A stretch of DNA of 12,927 nucleotides, from assembly GCA_022839105.1 (NCBI GenBank), contig JALHDH010000105.1, positions 1-12,927 of the forward strand, given 5' to 3'. Position numbers and translations under genes: made by a program. The notes beneath the pieces are model-generated. The model was not told where the DNA came from. It ran no database searches and saw only the letters and a list, made by a program, of their open reading frames with translations. The DNA comes from a bacterium. GTDB taxonomy: Bacteria; Vulcanimicrobiota; Xenobia; Xenobiales; Xenobiaceae. Below, piece after piece: positions 6,473-12,345 of this stretch (within the stretch, counting starts at the first letter, position 1; every line of letters begins with the position of its first letter).

Positions 6473-8585
6473 CGGTTCTTTCCCTCTCTGCGCGGGGTTC
6501 GGCCATCCCGGCCGGGTCTGCGAGCCTTCTCCGGTCCCCCTGCAGTTCCTTCGACCCCCGTGGCTCCCGCGGTTTGGCGCGGATCTGGTCGGCTCTGGCT
6601 CGGAGGGCGGGCTCGAGTTCCAGGGCGCGGGTCAGGGCCTCTTCGGCCTCCTGCTCCTGGCCCAGGGCCAGGAGGCTCTCGGCCATCCCGAGCAGGGCCC
6701 GGGCCAGGTCGGGGCGGATGGCCAGGGCGCTCTGCCAGGCCTCCAGGGCTTCCTGGGGTCTTCCCAGGTCCTGGAGGATGCGGGCTCGCAGGAGCAGATA
6801 GTCGGGGTTCCGGGGATCCAGGGTCAGGGCCTGGTCCATCGGGGCCAAGGCCTCGGCCCGGTGCTGGGGCGAGAGGGCCTGGATCCGGGCCATCGCAGCC
6901 CAGGCCGTCGGGGAGAGCGGGTCCGCCACCAGGGCGGCGTGATAGGCTTCCCGGGCCTTGAGCCTCAGGGGTTCGGCCTGGCGCCCGGTCAGGTCCTGGT
7001 AGATCTCCTCGTACAGGCGTCCGACCTGCAGCTCCGAGCGGCCCTTCTCCCAGGGCGGGGCGTTTCGGGAGGCCTCCAGGTAATTGTCCAGGGCCCTCTG
7101 GTAGTGCGGCAGGATTTCTGTTCCGGTGACCCGCCGGGACTCGACCAGGCCCCGGGCCTGGAAGCGGGCGTGGTCTCCCAGCCAGACCAGCCTTTCGTGA
7201 ACCAGGATCCGGCTCGAGAGCCACGCCAGTGCGACCAGCAGGACCAGTCCGGTCAGGCCGACGCCCGCGCGCAGCGGCAGCGAGGCTGCCCGGGTGGATT
7301 GGGATGGGGCCTCTCGGGAGGCGACCCGGGCCAGCAGGAAGACCCACAGGACCTCGCTGGACAAGGTCGAGCTGATGAAGATCTGGTTGGCCCAATGGGC
7401 CGCTCCGGCACCCAGCAGGCCGGCCGTCTCCAGGTCCCGACCCGTTCCGCCGCGGCGGAAGAACAGGACCAGGAGGCCTCCCAACAACAAGACCCCGGGA
7501 AATCCCGTCTCGGCGGCCACGGTCAGGTACTGGTTGTGCGGATTCTCGGGGGTGCGCGGAGGGTAGCGGGTCTCGACGGGCTCGGATTCCCGATGCTGGA
7601 GCGCGGCGCCAGGGAAGCCACCCGGCCCGGTCCCCGCCAGGGGATTCTCTTCCAGGATGTGCAGGGCCGCCTTCCAGAAGAAGAGCCGGGTCCTGAAGCT
7701 GAGATCCTGGAAATCCCGGAAGCTCTGCAGCCGGGCTGCCACCGTGAAGGGCCCCTGCTTCTCGGCCTGCAGGGCGACCGCCGCTCCCAGGAACAAGACC
7801 AGCAGGAACCCGGCCCCGAGAAGGAAGCCCAGGATCCGGGCGCGATCGGGACGGGGCAGGGCGCCCAGGGCCCAGGCACCCCAGATGAGGCTTCCCGCCG
7901 CGGCGCCAACCCAGGCGGCCCGGGTCAGGGTCAAGACCATGGCCAGGGCCACCAGGACCCAGGCCGCGAGAGCGGCCAGGCGGGCTGCAGGTCGGCGCAG
8001 GCGCACCAACCAGGACAAGGCCAGGGGCAGGGCCACCACCAGCCAGGCCGCCAGGTAGTCGGGGTTGCCGAAGGTGGCGATGGTCCGCTCCTGGGACAGG
8101 TGGGGATGGTTCCAGGCCACGGGGTCGGCGATCGGGACTCCCAGGAGGTGGACCCCCAGAGGCGTCAACCTCTGCAGGTGGGAGTAGAATCCCACCACCA
8201 GGGCCGTGGCGCAGATCCAGCCGGTCCAGCGCCAGGCCCGGGTTCCCTCCAGGACGCTGGTCCAGGCCAGGACCAGCCCGGCCAGCAGCGCGGCGTCCAG
8301 GGTGCCCGGCAGGGCCTGGGGCGGAAGCCCGGCCAGGAGGCCCGTGGTCGCCCACCAGGCATAGAATGCGAAGCCTGCCCGGGCCACCGGGCTTCGGGGC
8401 CACCAGACCCAGAATCCGGAGGCGGCGCCCAGGGCCCATCCGGCCAGGGTCAGGGCCGACCCCGACAGGAAGACCGCGTGCTTGGGGGCCAGCACGGCAT
8501 CCGCCAGGCTGGTGCTGAAGGCCAGCGGCAAAAGTCCCAGCAGCAGGAGCGTTCCCAGGCCCAGGATCGCGGAAGCCCAAGGCAT
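6450..8585 (-). CDS. O-antigen ligase/polymerase (WaaL/Wzy) family membrane protein with C-terminal TPR domain
   Basis: The protein has 711 residues. Residues 1-460 carry about ten or more hydrophobic segments. The family (PF04932-like) signatures are seen: TFGNPDYLAAWL (171-182), LTRAAWVG (220-227), FRTRLFFWKAAL (297-308) and the large periplasmic loop with PENPHNQYLTVAAETGFPG (346-364). The His-Asn and Glu of that loop fit the active-site region. Such proteins join or polymerise lipid-linked glycans on the periplasmic side of the inner membrane. From about 490 to 650 there are tetratricopeptide repeats (for example LGRPQEALEAWQSALAIRPD), and the last 50 residues are a charged, low-complexity tail. 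Ligase/TPR fusions are common in several Gram-negative phyla. The start is ATG 8585, with only a weak ribosome site (GAAGAAACTGCTCCC). It is first in a tight three-gene run. Whether it is a ligase or a polymerase, and for which polymer, cannot be told. Confidence 0.92.
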   Translation of the reverse strand: MPWASAILGLGTLLLLGLLPLAFSTSLADAVLAPKHAVFLSGSALTLAGWALGAASGFWVWWPRSPVARAGFAFYAWWATTGLLAGLPPQALPGTLDAALLAGLVLAWTSVLEGTRAWRWTGWICATALVVGFYSHLQRLTPLGVHLLGVPIADPVAWNHPHLSQERTIATFGNPDYLAAWLVVALPLALSWLVRLRRPAARLAALAAWVLVALAMVLTLTRAAWVGAAAGSLIWGAWALGALPRPDRARILGFLLGAGFLLVLFLGAAVALQAEKQGPFTVAARLQSFRDFQDLSFRTRLFFWKAALHILEENPLAGTGPGGFPGAALQHRESEPVETRYPPRTPENPHNQYLTVAAETGFPGVLLLGGLLVLFFRRGGTGRDLETAGLLGAGAAHWANQIFISSTLSSEVLWVFLLARVASREAPSQSTRAASLPLRAGVGLTGLVLLVALAWLSSRILVHERLVWLGDHARFQARGLVESRRVTGTEILPHYQRALDNYLEASRNAPPWEKGRSELQVGRLYEEIYQDLTGRQAEPLRLKAREAYHAALVADPLSPTAWAAMARIQALSPQHRAEALAPMDQALTLDPRNPDYLLLRARILQDLGRPQEALEAWQSALAIRPDLARALLGMAESLLALGQEQEAEEALTRALELEPALRARADQIRAKPREPRGSKELQGDRRRLADPAGMAEPRAERERTDAQRGLV

Positions 8586-8629
8586 GGGAGCAGTTTCTTC
8601 CGTCGCCGGGTCGGCCCCTCTTCCCGGGA

Positions 8630-9658
8630 TCAGGGCTGCAGCACGTCGCCGAGGGGGCGTCGGGGGGTGGGGCGGGCGGGGCCGGTCGGGTAGCCGAGCC
8701 GGACCAGCACCTGCGGCCAGATCTCGATGTCCAGCAAGGTGCGCAGGCGATGGCGCAGCTCGGGGATCTGGATCGGGGGATTCAGGAACGAGCCCTGCAG
8801 ACCCCGGGCCACCGCGCTCAGCAGGACCCGTTGCGCCGCCTGCCCGGCGGCCACCCAGTCCTCGGGCTCATCCTTCTCGGTGGAGAGGGCGAAGACCAGG
8901 GGGGCCGTGCAGGCCAGCGTGCGATCGCGGCTGGCGCGGGTGTCGCTGTAGTTGAAGACCCGGTGGGTGACGGGGGCCAGCATGGCCTCGACCTTTCCCA
9001 TTCCCAGGGCCCGTCCGGGGACGCCGTCCTCGGCGTGGTCGGTGGCCCTCACCCAGCCCGCGGACTCGCGCCGGACGGCCTCGTCCGAGCCCAGTCTCCA
9101 GTCCGCTTCCGCGACCAGTCCGGCCAGGGCGTTCTGAAGGCTGGGGCTGGTGACCCGCGTCAGCCGGGCCCCCTCCTCGCGGGCAGCCGCTTCCAGGGTT
9201 TCGAGCAGATCGGAGGGGAGTTCTTTTTCGGCGAAGGGCTGCCTCCAGCTTCGGCGCTGGACGATCGCCTCGAAGAGCGAACGCTCCGGGGCCGGTTCAC
9301 AGTGCCCTTCCCGGTGCATCCGGGCCAGCACCTCGGAGTCCGCCTCCGGGGGGTGGATGTGGACCCGGGCCTCGCGGCCGAAGTGCCGGCACGCCAGGCG
9401 CAGGTTGTACAGGGCCGACCCGCAGGAGATGGCGCGTTCGCGCCCGGCCGGGTCGCGGGCCTGGAGGATTCGGAAGGGGTCGGGGACCACGTCGATCCTC
9501 TCGTCCCCCAGCCGGAAGAGCCAGGGCTGGGAGTTCTGGGGCGAGGGGGCCAGGATGGCGTAGCCCACCAGGAATCGGAGCTGTTCCTTGGGGTCGGCTT
9601 TTTCGGGATAGTCGCGCTCGGAGATCGTCCAGGCACGGGGAAGTCTGGTTTCCATCAT
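8630..9658 (-). CDS. Acg-family FMN-binding nitroreductase-like protein
   Basis: The protein has 342 residues. Visible signatures are APSPQNSQPWLFRL (37-50), GRERAISCGSALYNLRLA (72-89), RRSWRQPF (135-142), a Gly-Gln...Arg helix ending ARGLQGSFLNPPIQIPELR (264-282), and the C-terminal VLVRLGYPTGPARPTPRRPL. These are the nitroreductase-fold landmarks of the Acg group, whose members bind FMN. Mycobacterial Acg may sequester flavin rather than turn over nitro compounds, so the reaction is uncertain here. There is no signal peptide, so it is cytoplasmic. Two ATG codons stand in a row at 9658 and 9655, with AAAGGCGGAA just upstream as ribosome site. It lies 76 bp after the zinc-ribbon gene and 44 bp before the wzy-like gene, same strand, so it may share a transcript. 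Confidence 0.9.
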   Translation of the reverse strand: MMETRLPRAWTISERDYPEKADPKEQLRFLVGYAILAPSPQNSQPWLFRLGDERIDVVPDPFRILQARDPAGRERAISCGSALYNLRLACRHFGREARVHIHPPEADSEVLARMHREGHCEPAPERSLFEAIVQRRSWRQPFAEKELPSDLLETLEAAAREEGARLTRVTSPSLQNALAGLVAEADWRLGSDEAVRRESAGWVRATDHAEDGVPGRALGMGKVEAMLAPVTHRVFNYSDTRASRDRTLACTAPLVFALSTEKDEPEDWVAAGQAAQRVLLSAVARGLQGSFLNPPIQIPELRHRLRTLLDIEIWPQVLVRLGYPTGPARPTPRRPLGDVLQP

Positions 9659-9734
9659 TTCCGCCTTTCGCTACGGATCAAGCGCCTGTCCGGGACCGGA
9701 CGCGATGATCTCGGTCACCTGGAGGTTTTTTTTC

Positions 9735-10277
9735 TCAGGCCAGGATCTGCTTTCGTGTCAGCGCCGCTCCGCAGTTGGGGCAGGTCAGGTCGGGCTCCGC
9801 GTCCTCGAAGGTGGCTCCGCAGTAGTCGCACAAGGCCACCTCCCGCCGGGGCAGGAAGGCCTCGAAGAGGTAGAGCTTGCCGGTCTCCTCGGCGCGGACC
9901 CGGCACACGCCCCGGGAGGCCAGCCCCTCCAGGGTCCGCTCAGCCCGGTCCTGGGGCAGGTCCAATCCGGCCATGACGTCCGCCACGGTGAGCCGGCCCG
10001 CCTGGTCGCGGGCCAGCCTCGAGATATCGGCTTCCTGGCGTCGGGGGTCGTTCCTGCGCATCTCCTCCTGGACCGTGCTGGCCAGGGTTCCGACTCCGGT
10101 GACCAGATGGCGCTCGCCGGCGCGGACCACCTGGTCCACGGCGCGATCCAGCACCCGGTGGGTGGTCCTGGCCAGCATCCGACGAACCAGTCGCGAGATC
10201 ATCCAGACCACGAGCAGGCCTGCCCCCAACGTGGCCAGGATGCCCAGGAACACGAGGATCAGGATTTCCAGGCCCAT
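9735..10277 (-). CDS. Membrane-anchored protein with winged-helix-like middle and C-terminal zinc ribbon
   Basis: The protein has 180 residues. ATG 10277 is chosen over an upstream in-frame start (10397) because GGAGGACGCTCCC sits directly before it and a membrane segment begins at once. Residues 4-28 form one transmembrane helix followed by Arg-rich residues, so the rest is probably cytoplasmic. Residues about 75-130 are helical and contain ADVMAGLDLPQDRAERTLEGLASRG, which resembles a winged-helix or small regulator fold. The C-terminus is a zinc ribbon with C140-x2-C143 and C156-x2-C159. I do not recognise a named family. It is first in the minus-strand block and is divergent from the AI-2E-type permease. 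It could be a membrane-bound regulator or a quality-control adaptor; the role is unknown. A T8 run (9726-9733, plus strand) begins right after its stop. Confidence 0.75.
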   Translation of the reverse strand: MGLEILILVFLGILATLGAGLLVVWMISRLVRRMLARTTHRVLDRAVDQVVRAGERHLVTGVGTLASTVQEEMRRNDPRRQEADISRLARDQAGRLTVADVMAGLDLPQDRAERTLEGLASRGVCRVRAEETGKLYLFEAFLPRREVALCDYCGATFEDAEPDLTCPNCGAALTRKQILA

Positions 10278-10320
10278 GGGAGCGTCCTCCGATGCCCGGG
10301 GATTCGCCTTCCAGGTGCCG

Positions 10321-10344
10321 GGCCCTGCGCCCTCGTGCAGGGCC
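10321..10344. promoter_or_regulatory. Perfect 8-bp inverted repeat in the divergent zinc-ribbon/permease gap
   Basis: GGCCCTGC (10321-10328) and GCAGGGCC (10337-10344) are perfect inverted repeats with an 8-nt spacer. They sit inside the 97-bp gap (10278-10374) between the divergent zinc-ribbon and permease genes. It could be an operator for both or a leader hairpin of the permease mRNA. I saw no convincing -10 or -35 boxes in this gap. In GC-rich DNA, short inverted repeats also arise by chance. Confidence 0.3.
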
Positions 10345-10374
10345 GCCGGGCGGGGTGGAGAAATCCGCCTGACC

Positions 10375-11250
10375 GTGAGCGATGCGCCTGCCCCCAAACC
10401 CGAGTCCCCACTGGACGACCAGGTCCAGAGTCTGGTCGTGGCCTTGCGCTACCTCAATGGCCTTCTCTTGATGCTGGTGGTGGCGGTGATCTCCTTCCAC
10501 CCCTGGGTGGTGGTCCTGGTCGAGAAGGCCCTGGCGATCCTCCCCCTGCTCCTGCTGGTGCTGATCTTCGTCTATGTGGTGAATCCGCTGGTCGAGTTCC
10601 TGCTGCGCCAGATCCGCAGGATCCCCCAGATGGAGCGCTTCTCCTACGCCCGCTCGCTGGTGGTCACCTACCTGATCCTGTTGGCCCTGGTGGCCACCGT
10701 GCTGGCCTTCCTGGTGCCCAAGCTGGCCCGAGAACTCCAGACCCTGGCCATCAACCTGCCCAGCTTTGCCCACAAGCTTCAGGTCACCATGCTCGAGTAC
10801 CGCCATCGCTACTTCGAGGCCCTGCCGCTTCCCGTCAAAGAGCAGGTGACCCGGGCCATCGGCGAGATCGGCTCGATGGTCAGCCAGTTGATCCAGGGGG
10901 GCCTGCACTACGTCGGGGCCGTTTCGCAGGCGGTGGTCTGGGTGGCCGGGGCGATGGTCCTGGTGCCCCTGATCGGCTTCTACTTCCTCAAGGACGGTCA
11001 GGAGATCCTCGAGTCCTTCGTCCGCTTCGCTCCGACCGGTCGTCGGGCTCGGGTGCGCCGGATCATGCTGGAAGTGCACGGGGCCATGCAGAGCTTCCTG
11101 AAGGGCCAGGTCCTGCTCTGCCTGATCATCGGCCTGGTCACCACGGCGGCCATGGCCCTGGTCCTCCCCCAATACTGCCTGGCCCTGGGGCTGGTCGCCG
11201 GGATCACCGCCCCGTACTGGGCCCCATCCTGGGGGCGATCCCGGCGGTGA
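10375..11250 (+). CDS. AI-2E/PerM family permease, N-terminal two-thirds (gene broken by frameshift)
   Basis: The product is 291 residues from GTG 10375. GGTGGAG lies about 14 bp upstream, and the frame upstream is only the opposite gene. The sequence fits the AI-2E transporter (PerM/YdiK-like) family: paired N-terminal membrane helices (about 20-75), a helix near 95-120, a periplasmic helical stretch, VLVPLIGFYFLKDGQEIL, and AMQSFLKGQVLLCLIIGLVTTAAMAL. Family roles include autoinducer-2 export and sodium/proton exchange, so the substrate is uncertain. At about 11212-11217 the reading leaves the family pattern: this frame gives PYWAPSWGRSRR and stops at 11250, while the +2 frame continues with LGPILGAIPAVIIAF. 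The permease is therefore split. Two residues that relatives usually have before the Pro-Tyr also seem missing, so about 7 bases may be gone. The cause is either real decay or an assembly error. Confidence 0.85.
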   Translation: MSDAPAPKPESPLDDQVQSLVVALRYLNGLLLMLVVAVISFHPWVVVLVEKALAILPLLLLVLIFVYVVNPLVEFLLRQIRRIPQMERFSYARSLVVTYLILLALVATVLAFLVPKLARELQTLAINLPSFAHKLQVTMLEYRHRYFEALPLPVKEQVTRAIGEIGSMVSQLIQGGLHYVGAVSQAVVWVAGAMVLVPLIGFYFLKDGQEILESFVRFAPTGRRARVRRIMLEVHGAMQSFLKGQVLLCLIIGLVTTAAMALVLPQYCLALGLVAGITAPYWAPSWGRSRR

Positions 11251-11645
11251 TCATCGCCTTCGCCCTGCCCGACCAGGGAGGCATGGGGCTCGCGGCGCTG
11301 GTGATCGCCATCTACGTGGTGATCCAGCAGCTTGAGAACACCATCCTGGTACCCCGGGTGATGGGACACACCCTGGGTCTGCATCCCCTGAGCCTGCTCC
11401 TGGGGATGATGGTCTTCGGCAATATCTTCGGCTTCTGGGGGGTGGTCCTGGCGGCTCCCCTGGTGGCGACCCTGAAGATCTTCGTCTGGCATCTGACCTC
11501 TGCCCGGGAGGTCGAGCCGAAGCCCGAGAGCCCGCCCGAGGTTGCCGAGGAGCCGAAGCCCGAGAGCCCGCCCGAGGTTGCCGAGGAGCCGAAGCCCGAG
11601 AGCCCGCCCGAGGTTGCCGAGGAGCCGAAGCCCGAGAGCCGCTGA
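11247..11645 (+). CDS. AI-2E/PerM family permease, C-terminal part in a shifted frame, with repetitive tail
   Basis: This is the continuation of the upstream permease in another frame. Family similarity begins before the GTG, at about 11217 (LGPILGAIPA), and runs through VIQQLENTILVPRVMGHTLG, the diagnostic family element, and two last membrane helices (to about 11490). The tail is a cytoplasmic Pro/Glu/Lys-rich repeat of PKPESPPEVAEE. If made separately, translation could restart at GTG 11247, which overlaps the upstream stop as GTGA; this would give 132 residues. Joined, the gene would give about 423 residues, somewhat longer than usual because of the tail. A single intact gene in the living cell is the simplest explanation; the split may be an artefact. 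Confidence 0.75.
   Translation: MIIAFALPDQGGMGLAALVIAIYVVIQQLENTILVPRVMGHTLGLHPLSLLLGMMVFGNIFGFWGVVLAAPLVATLKIFVWHLTSAREVEPKPESPPEVAEEPKPESPPEVAEEPKPESPPEVAEEPKPESR
11514..11640 (+). repeat. 36-bp perfect tandem repeat coding a PKPESPPEVAEE tail
   Basis: Three identical 36-bp units begin at 11514, 11550 and 11586, followed by 19 bases of a fourth at 11622. The period is a multiple of three, so it encodes an in-frame 12-residue repeat at the permease C-terminus. Identity even at wobble positions implies recent expansion by slippage or recombination. Length variation between strains is likely. Confidence 0.95.
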
Positions 11646-11676
11646 GACCTTCCAGGGACAGCCTGGGCAGGACTTC

Positions 11677-12054
11677 TCAGTCGGCGGGGGCCTGCAGCCC
11701 TGTCTCCAGCAAGGCCGCCCGCTGTCGCGCGTCGAGGGCCGGCCGGACCCGCTCCAGGCCCTGCTCCAGATCGATCTTGAGTTCCAGCCGCTGCTGGCGG
11801 GACAGATGGTCCAACCAGGCGCACTGGGCGGGGGTGAGTTCCAGGAGGACGCAGGCGCTGTCCTCAGGTGGCGGGGGAGGGGCCGGGCCGCGCTCGGGCG
11901 GAGGAGGCGGGGGCGGGGGAGCCGGGCCGCGCTCGGGCGGCGGCGGAGGGGGCGGGGGAGCCGGGCCGCGCTCGGGAGGCGGCGGAGGGGGCGGGGGAGC
12001 CGGGCCGCGCTCGGGCAAAGCGCTGCCTTCCCTGGCGATCGCGTTCCCCGGCAC
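11677..12054 (-). CDS. C-terminal part of a CpxP/Spy-like protein: Pro-rich linker plus second LTPAQ helix (shifted frame)
   Basis: The open frame is 125 residues from an in-frame GTG at 12054, which has no convincing ribosome site. Its first half is a linker of ERGPA followed by seven to eight prolines, four times. Its second half (about 66-125) is helical and amphipathic, with LELTPAQCAWLDHLSRQQRL. The LTPAQ motif mirrors LNPAQ in the overlapping upstream frame (11864-12235). Two such motifs are the hallmark of CpxP/Spy-type periplasmic proteins, so I read both frames as one gene of about 186 residues with a frameshift near 12015-12045. Alternatively the two frames are separate overlapping genes. 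The Pro-rich frame is more protein-like than the Ala/Arg/Ser repeat that the other frame gives across the same DNA. Confidence 0.55.
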   Translation of the reverse strand: MPGNAIAREGSALPERGPAPPPPPPPPERGPAPPPPPPPPERGPAPPPPPPPPERGPAPPPPPEDSACVLLELTPAQCAWLDHLSRQQRLELKIDLEQGLERVRPALDARQRAALLETGLQAPAD

Positions 12055-12235
12055 GGATCTGGACCTGTTCGAGGACCTCCTGGACCTGGGCCTTCTGGGC
12101 CGGGTTCAGGTTCAGGTCGTCCAGGCGGGGGTCGGGAGGGTTCGGGGTCAGGCGGCCGGCCAGCAGGTTGGCCACCAGCGAAAAAGTGGCCATGGTGACC
12201 AGGATCCAGACCAGCTTGCGAAGCGGGATCTTCAC
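11864..12235 (-). CDS. N-terminal part of a membrane-anchored CpxP/Spy-like protein (gene probably frameshifted)
   Basis: GTG 12235 is preceded by AGAGGAAG about 11 bp upstream. Residues 1-7 are basic and residues 9-27 form a hydrophobic anchor or signal (LVWILVTMATFSLVANLLAG), so the product is exported or anchored facing the periplasm. Then comes LDDLNLNPAQKAQVQEVLEQ (39-58), an LTxxQ-type helix as in Spy/CpxP and periplasmic metal-sensor proteins, which act as chaperones or stress sensors. After about residue 70 this frame enters a low-complexity RARPGSPAPSAA repeat, which I think is a wrong-frame reading of the Pro-rich linker in the next entry. The MacB-type permease gene ends 110 bp upstream on the same strand, and a candidate promoter lies between. 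The family call is tentative. Confidence 0.6.
   Translation of the reverse strand: MKIPLRKLVWILVTMATFSLVANLLAGRLTPNPPDPRLDDLNLNPAQKAQVQEVLEQVQIRAGERDRQGRQRFARARPGSPAPSAASRARPGSPAPSAAARARPGSPAPASSARARPGPSPAT
11882..12016 (-). repeat. 39-bp tandem repeat coding a Pro-rich linker
   Basis: The core gccgggccgcgctcgg recurs at 11882, 11921, 11960 and 11999, exactly 39 bp apart, with a G-rich spacer that varies at a few bases. Read on the minus strand it encodes ERGPA followed by about eight prolines. Since 39 is divisible by three, two reading frames stay open across the array. Extreme G/C strand bias makes this stretch prone to slippage and to sequencing error. Confidence 0.93.
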
Positions 12236-12307
12236 GGCTCGGGGTCTTCCTCTCTGCGGTCTGCGGATCGGCCGGGCTCCAGGTCCGGGCCGCAGGGCTA
12301 CCCCAGG

Positions 12308-12327
12308 ATTGTATCAGGTCCGGACCT
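12308..12327 (-). promoter_or_regulatory. Candidate extended -10 promoter abutting a 12-bp palindrome
   Basis: On the minus strand TGATACAAT (12316-12308) fits an extended -10 element (TGn plus TACAAT, five of six to consensus). Directly upstream and sharing its edge is the perfect palindrome AGGTCCGGACCT (12316-12327), with TTGAAG just beyond it. The spacing to TTGAAG is only 12 bp, too short for a standard -35. The start would be near 12301, about 65 nt before GTG 12235. The half AGGTCCGG also occurs at 12281-12288. A repressor or MerR-like operator is inference. Confidence 0.4.
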
Positions 12328-12345
12328 TCAAAGGGACCCCGGAAA

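Noticed and set aside
6192..8693. 833-residue open frame opposite the wzy-like gene, plus a 783-residue frame on the same strand (6229-8580).
   Set aside because: Gln/Gly- or Pro/Gly-rich with no domain; the wzy-like frame has membrane helices, active-site loop and TPRs.
9686..9733. Inverted repeat GTCCGG-GA-CCGGAC (9688-9701) and T8 run (9726-9733) as a terminator.
   Set aside because: The two are about 25 bp apart with no stem beside the T-run, and on the coding (minus) strand the run is A8, which does not terminate.
10278..10397. Upstream in-frame start at 10397 for the zinc-ribbon protein, adding 40 residues.
   Set aside because: The extra residues are low-complexity and overlap the divergent permease start; ATG 10277 has a strong ribosome site and begins a membrane helix.
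11646..11676. Small hairpin CCAGG...CCTGG (11652-11666) between convergent genes as a terminator.
   Set aside because: Only 5 bp of stem and no T-run; too weak to support.
11514..12016. Tandem repeats as a CRISPR array.
   Set aside because: Units are adjacent without unique spacers, lie in coding frame with periods of 36 and 39 bp, and no cas genes are present.
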